A stretch of DNA of 64,000 bases from JABDIY01 sp963803875 (GTDB lineage: Bacteria; Actinomycetota; Acidimicrobiia; Acidimicrobiales; SZUA-35), in NCBI GenBank assembly GCA_963803875.1, contig CAWDOA010000009.1:186001-250000 (forward strand), given 5' to 3'. Of this stretch, positions 62,312 to 64,000 are shown piece after piece. Position 1 is the stretch's first letter; every line of letters starts with the position of its first letter. A program made the position numbers and the translations under genes. Below the pieces are notes generated by a model that had not been told where the DNA came from, did no database searches, and worked only from the letters and a program-made list of their open reading frames with translations.

Positions 62312-63256
62312 TCACTGATCGCGAACACTACCGACATGGGCGAGACTCTTCTGCACGTTGACCGCAGTCCCGTTGTCGAAGTTTCCGAACAGCCAGTCCT
62401 GGTCGTTGTTCCGAACCCGAACGCAGCCGTGACTGGCGGGATAGGCCGGAACGGAGTTGGAACCGTGAATAGCCCACCCTCGCTTGAAGTACAGGGGCCG
62501 ATACAACGAACCCAGATAGGAGCGGCGGACTCCGTCTATACGTCGCTCGATGCGAAACTGGCCGGTTGGGGTCGTTGCGGTCACCAGCTGTCCGTTCGCT
62601 GAGCGGTACAACTCACCGTTGCCGGTTGAGGTGCTCAAGATCTTGCGTTCGCCGGTCTCGGTTGTTGCGAAGATGATCTGACGCTCGAGGTCGATATCGA
62701 TCGTCGGCCCGGCAGAACCGAGAGGTGGAGCAATGGTCTCGACAGAAGCGAGGGAGATGAGCGTGTTCGGATCGGCAACACCAGTGCGGTCGAGCCGCTG
62801 ATACTTCTGGAATGCGAGCACCGCCGATGACGTCCCTGGTCCGTAGATTCCGTCGATTGAATTCCCGGTGCGAAATCCGAGCGACTCCAGCGCTTCCTGA
62901 AGTTGGGTCACATCGGCTCCCCGATCACCGGGCACCAAGCCGGTCGAGGGGTAGGTCAGAACCGTGGTCGACGATTCGGGTTGCTCAGCTTCGCCGGTCG
63001 CTGTCGACGTCGGGGTTGATGCCGTGGTAGACGTCGTGGGGGTGGTGGTTTCGGTCAAGCGGTTGACCGAACTGGTTGTGGACAGTGCAGTTGAGGACGG
63101 TGCAGTTGTGGACGGCGCAGTTGAGGACGGTGCACTTGTCGCCGGTGCGGTTGTTGTGTCCATGCCGATCTGCTCTCCGGCCGTACTCTTGTCGCTGCAT
63201 GCGACGGCTAGCAGAACCAGGAACACTGCGACGGTCGAGAGCAGGGTCGTGCGCAT
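62312..63256 (-). CDS. L,D-transpeptidase lipoprotein with peptidoglycan-binding domain
   Basis: The 314-residue protein has a lipoprotein signal (FLVLLAVACSD, Cys near residue 20), a long Thr/Ser/Pro linker, a PG_binding_1 module (VPGDRGADVTQLQEALESLG, IDGIYGPGTSSAVLAFQKYQ) and a YkuD catalytic domain. The active-site region AIHGSNSVPAYPASHGCVRV contains the catalytic Cys in SHGCxR. It should form 3-3 cross-links in peptidoglycan or attach proteins to it, on the outer face of the membrane. The Thr-rich linker probably spans part of the cell wall. No partner genes are adjacent. The 220 bases upstream, before the cold-shock gene, show nothing clear. Confidence 0.9.
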   Translation of the reverse strand: MRTTLLSTVAVFLVLLAVACSDKSTAGEQIGMDTTTAPATSAPSSTAPSTTAPSSTALSTTSSVNRLTETTTPTTSTTASTPTSTATGEAEQPESSTTVLTYPSTGLVPGDRGADVTQLQEALESLGFRTGNSIDGIYGPGTSSAVLAFQKYQRLDRTGVADPNTLISLASVETIAPPLGSAGPTIDIDLERQIIFATTETGERKILSTSTGNGELYRSANGQLVTATTPTGQFRIERRIDGVRRSYLGSLYRPLYFKRGWAIHGSNSVPAYPASHGCVRVRNNDQDWLFGNFDNGTAVNVQKSLAHVGSVRDQ

Positions 63257-63479
63257 CGGGTACTGAGGCTCCCTCCTGGTGTGTCGGCAAAATCATCCAC
63301 GACGAGGGCATGGCGGGGTTCCCCCAATGGACTGTTGTTCTATCGGCTCCCAGGCCTTCTAGCCAAGGTCGAGCCCGGATGATTTCGCACGATTCCGGCG
63401 ATCGTTGGATATCGAACCGGACCAGCGTCGCAACAGAGCCTGACCGGGCAACGAGCCTCTCCCGAGGCGGGTCGATGTT

Positions 63480-63680
63480 CTAGACAATTCGGACGTTGAG
63501 GGCCTCATCGCCCTTGCGGCCCGGGCCAACGTCGAACTCGACTTTTTGTCCCTCCTCGAGGCTGCGGTACCCGGACCCATCGATGTTCGAGTAGTGCACG
63601 AATACGTCGTCTCCGTCTTCTCGGGAGATGAAGCCGTATCCCTTCTCGGTATGGAAAAACTTGACCGTTCCGGTAGCCAT
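63480..63680 (-). CDS. Cold-shock protein (CspA family)
   Basis: The 66-residue protein is a single OB-fold cold-shock domain: GTVKFFHTEKGYGFISREDG contains the RNP-1 motif (KGYGFI), and DVFVHYSNI the RNP-2 motif (VFVHY). It ends with QKVEFDVGPGRKGDEALNV. Such proteins bind single-stranded RNA or DNA and act as RNA chaperones. A clean ribosome site (AAGGAAT) precedes ATG at 63680. The upstream leader of about 100 bases could hold the structured 5' region typical of csp mRNAs. Confidence 0.95.
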   Translation of the reverse strand: MATGTVKFFHTEKGYGFISREDGDDVFVHYSNIDGSGYRSLEEGQKVEFDVGPGRKGDEALNVRIV

Positions 63681-63802
63681 TGTGGGTATTCCTTACGTGT
63701 GAACGTCCGGTGGGTACCGAACAATACAAACTCTACTATCCCGGTCAGACCGCGAATCCAGTCGTTCAAACAACATCGCCCGTGTAGCCATCAGACGGGA
63801 CG

Positions 63803-64000
63803 CTAGCCATCACCGAAGCGGGCTGCGTCGCCGGGTCGGTCCCCGTAGGGAATCTGTTGACGGCATTGAAAGTGGTCGGCCAGCATGTTGGCGAAGCGGT
63901 GAAGTGGCTCCTCGAACCGCACCGAATAGCGGCCTTCGGTGAACCCTCCGGAACTGATTCCTCGTTGGCTTCGCTGACAGATGTCGATGTCCTCGTTGTT
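63803..64000 (-). CDS. C-terminal end of a Rieske aromatic-ring dioxygenase alpha-subunit-like protein (cut by window edge)
   Basis: The last 65 codons before TAG at 63803 read NNEDIDICQRSQRGISSGGF, then TEGRYSVRFEEPLHRFANML and so on. The pattern E-D-x-x-x-C-x-x-x-Q-R-G followed by GxxxxGRYS is typical of the end of Rieske-type oxygenase large subunits. The Rieske cluster and catalytic iron ligands lie outside the window, so substrate and completeness cannot be judged. Confidence 0.7.
   Translation of the reverse strand, partial: NNEDIDICQRSQRGISSGGFTEGRYSVRFEEPLHRFANMLADHFQCRQQIPYGDRPGDAARFGDG

Noticed and set aside
1..64000. CRISPR array, prophage or integrative element
   Set aside because: No regularly spaced direct repeats, integrase, phage structural or transposase genes are seen anywhere in the window.

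Overview
The window is 64 kb of high-GC DNA, packed with genes on both strands, and reads as a chromosomal contig from an actinobacterium. An aerobic, free-living member of the Acidimicrobiia is my best guess, by inference only: there is no rRNA or other marker gene. Supporting signs are F420-type enzymes (a Ddn-like protein and an LLM-family enzyme), a sortase-type LAxTG surface protein, PadR, IclR and TetR regulators, lipoprotein binding proteins, and catabolism of amines, xylose and histidine. No CRISPR array, phage, intact insertion sequence, rRNA or tRNA was found.

Layout. 1-7.4 kb: a LysR regulator diverges from two dimethylglycine/sarcosine dehydrogenase-like flavoproteins and an MttB-family methyltransferase, which looks like a methylated-amine catabolic operon. 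7.4-11 kb: a CRTAC1-type repeat protein diverges from a vanadium haloperoxidase. 11-14.5 kb: xylFHG sugar importer; xylose isomerase lies far away at 53.7 kb. 14.6-20.4 kb: SRPBCC protein, aldehyde dehydrogenase, sortase-anchored surface protein, terpenoid-cyclase-fold protein and a histone H1-like Lys/Ala-rich protein. 20.5-27.4 kb: MetE-like protein, Ddn-like protein, a TetR module flanked by two related proteins, a PadR regulator, a small PH-like protein and a DEAD-box helicase. 28-32.3 kb: an alternative-oxidase-like diiron protein, a cation-chloride-cotransporter-like permease and DUF805 sequences. 32.6-39.7 kb: a complete-looking histidine utilisation locus (hutI, hutF, a peptide-deformylase-family gene, hutU, divergent iclR-type regulator, hutH). 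39.7-46.4 kb: KhtTU-like K+/H+ antiporter, SulP transporter, YggT, LLM oxidoreductase, YitT-like protein and a nitronate monooxygenase with an internal deletion. 46.6-50.3 kb: a heterodimeric ABC exporter broken by about ten frameshifts. 50.5-56.2 kb: a second SulP protein, a lipoprotein thioredoxin with UGA at its active-site Cys, a nitrilase remnant, a TSUP protein, xylA and an aminotransferase. 56.3-61 kb: a BMP-type nucleoside ABC importer. 61-64 kb: fatty acid hydroxylase, L,D-transpeptidase, cold-shock protein and the end of a Rieske oxygenase.

Two points stand out. First, the thioredoxin-like lipoprotein at 52150-52683 has an in-frame UGA exactly where the first Cys of WCxxC belongs (W-UGA-PTC), the classic sign of a selenoprotein. 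Second, the hut operon lacks hutG, and a peptide-deformylase-family gene sits translationally coupled between hutU and hutF, where an N-formylglutamate deformylase is needed. This suggests non-orthologous replacement.

Caveat: many otherwise well-conserved genes carry single-base indels (near 4882, 10557, 20112, 26262, 41270 and 44206, several in 17.6-17.8 kb and about ten in 46.6-50.3 kb). These look more like assembly or sequencing errors than true decay. For such genes I give the span that restores the full protein.
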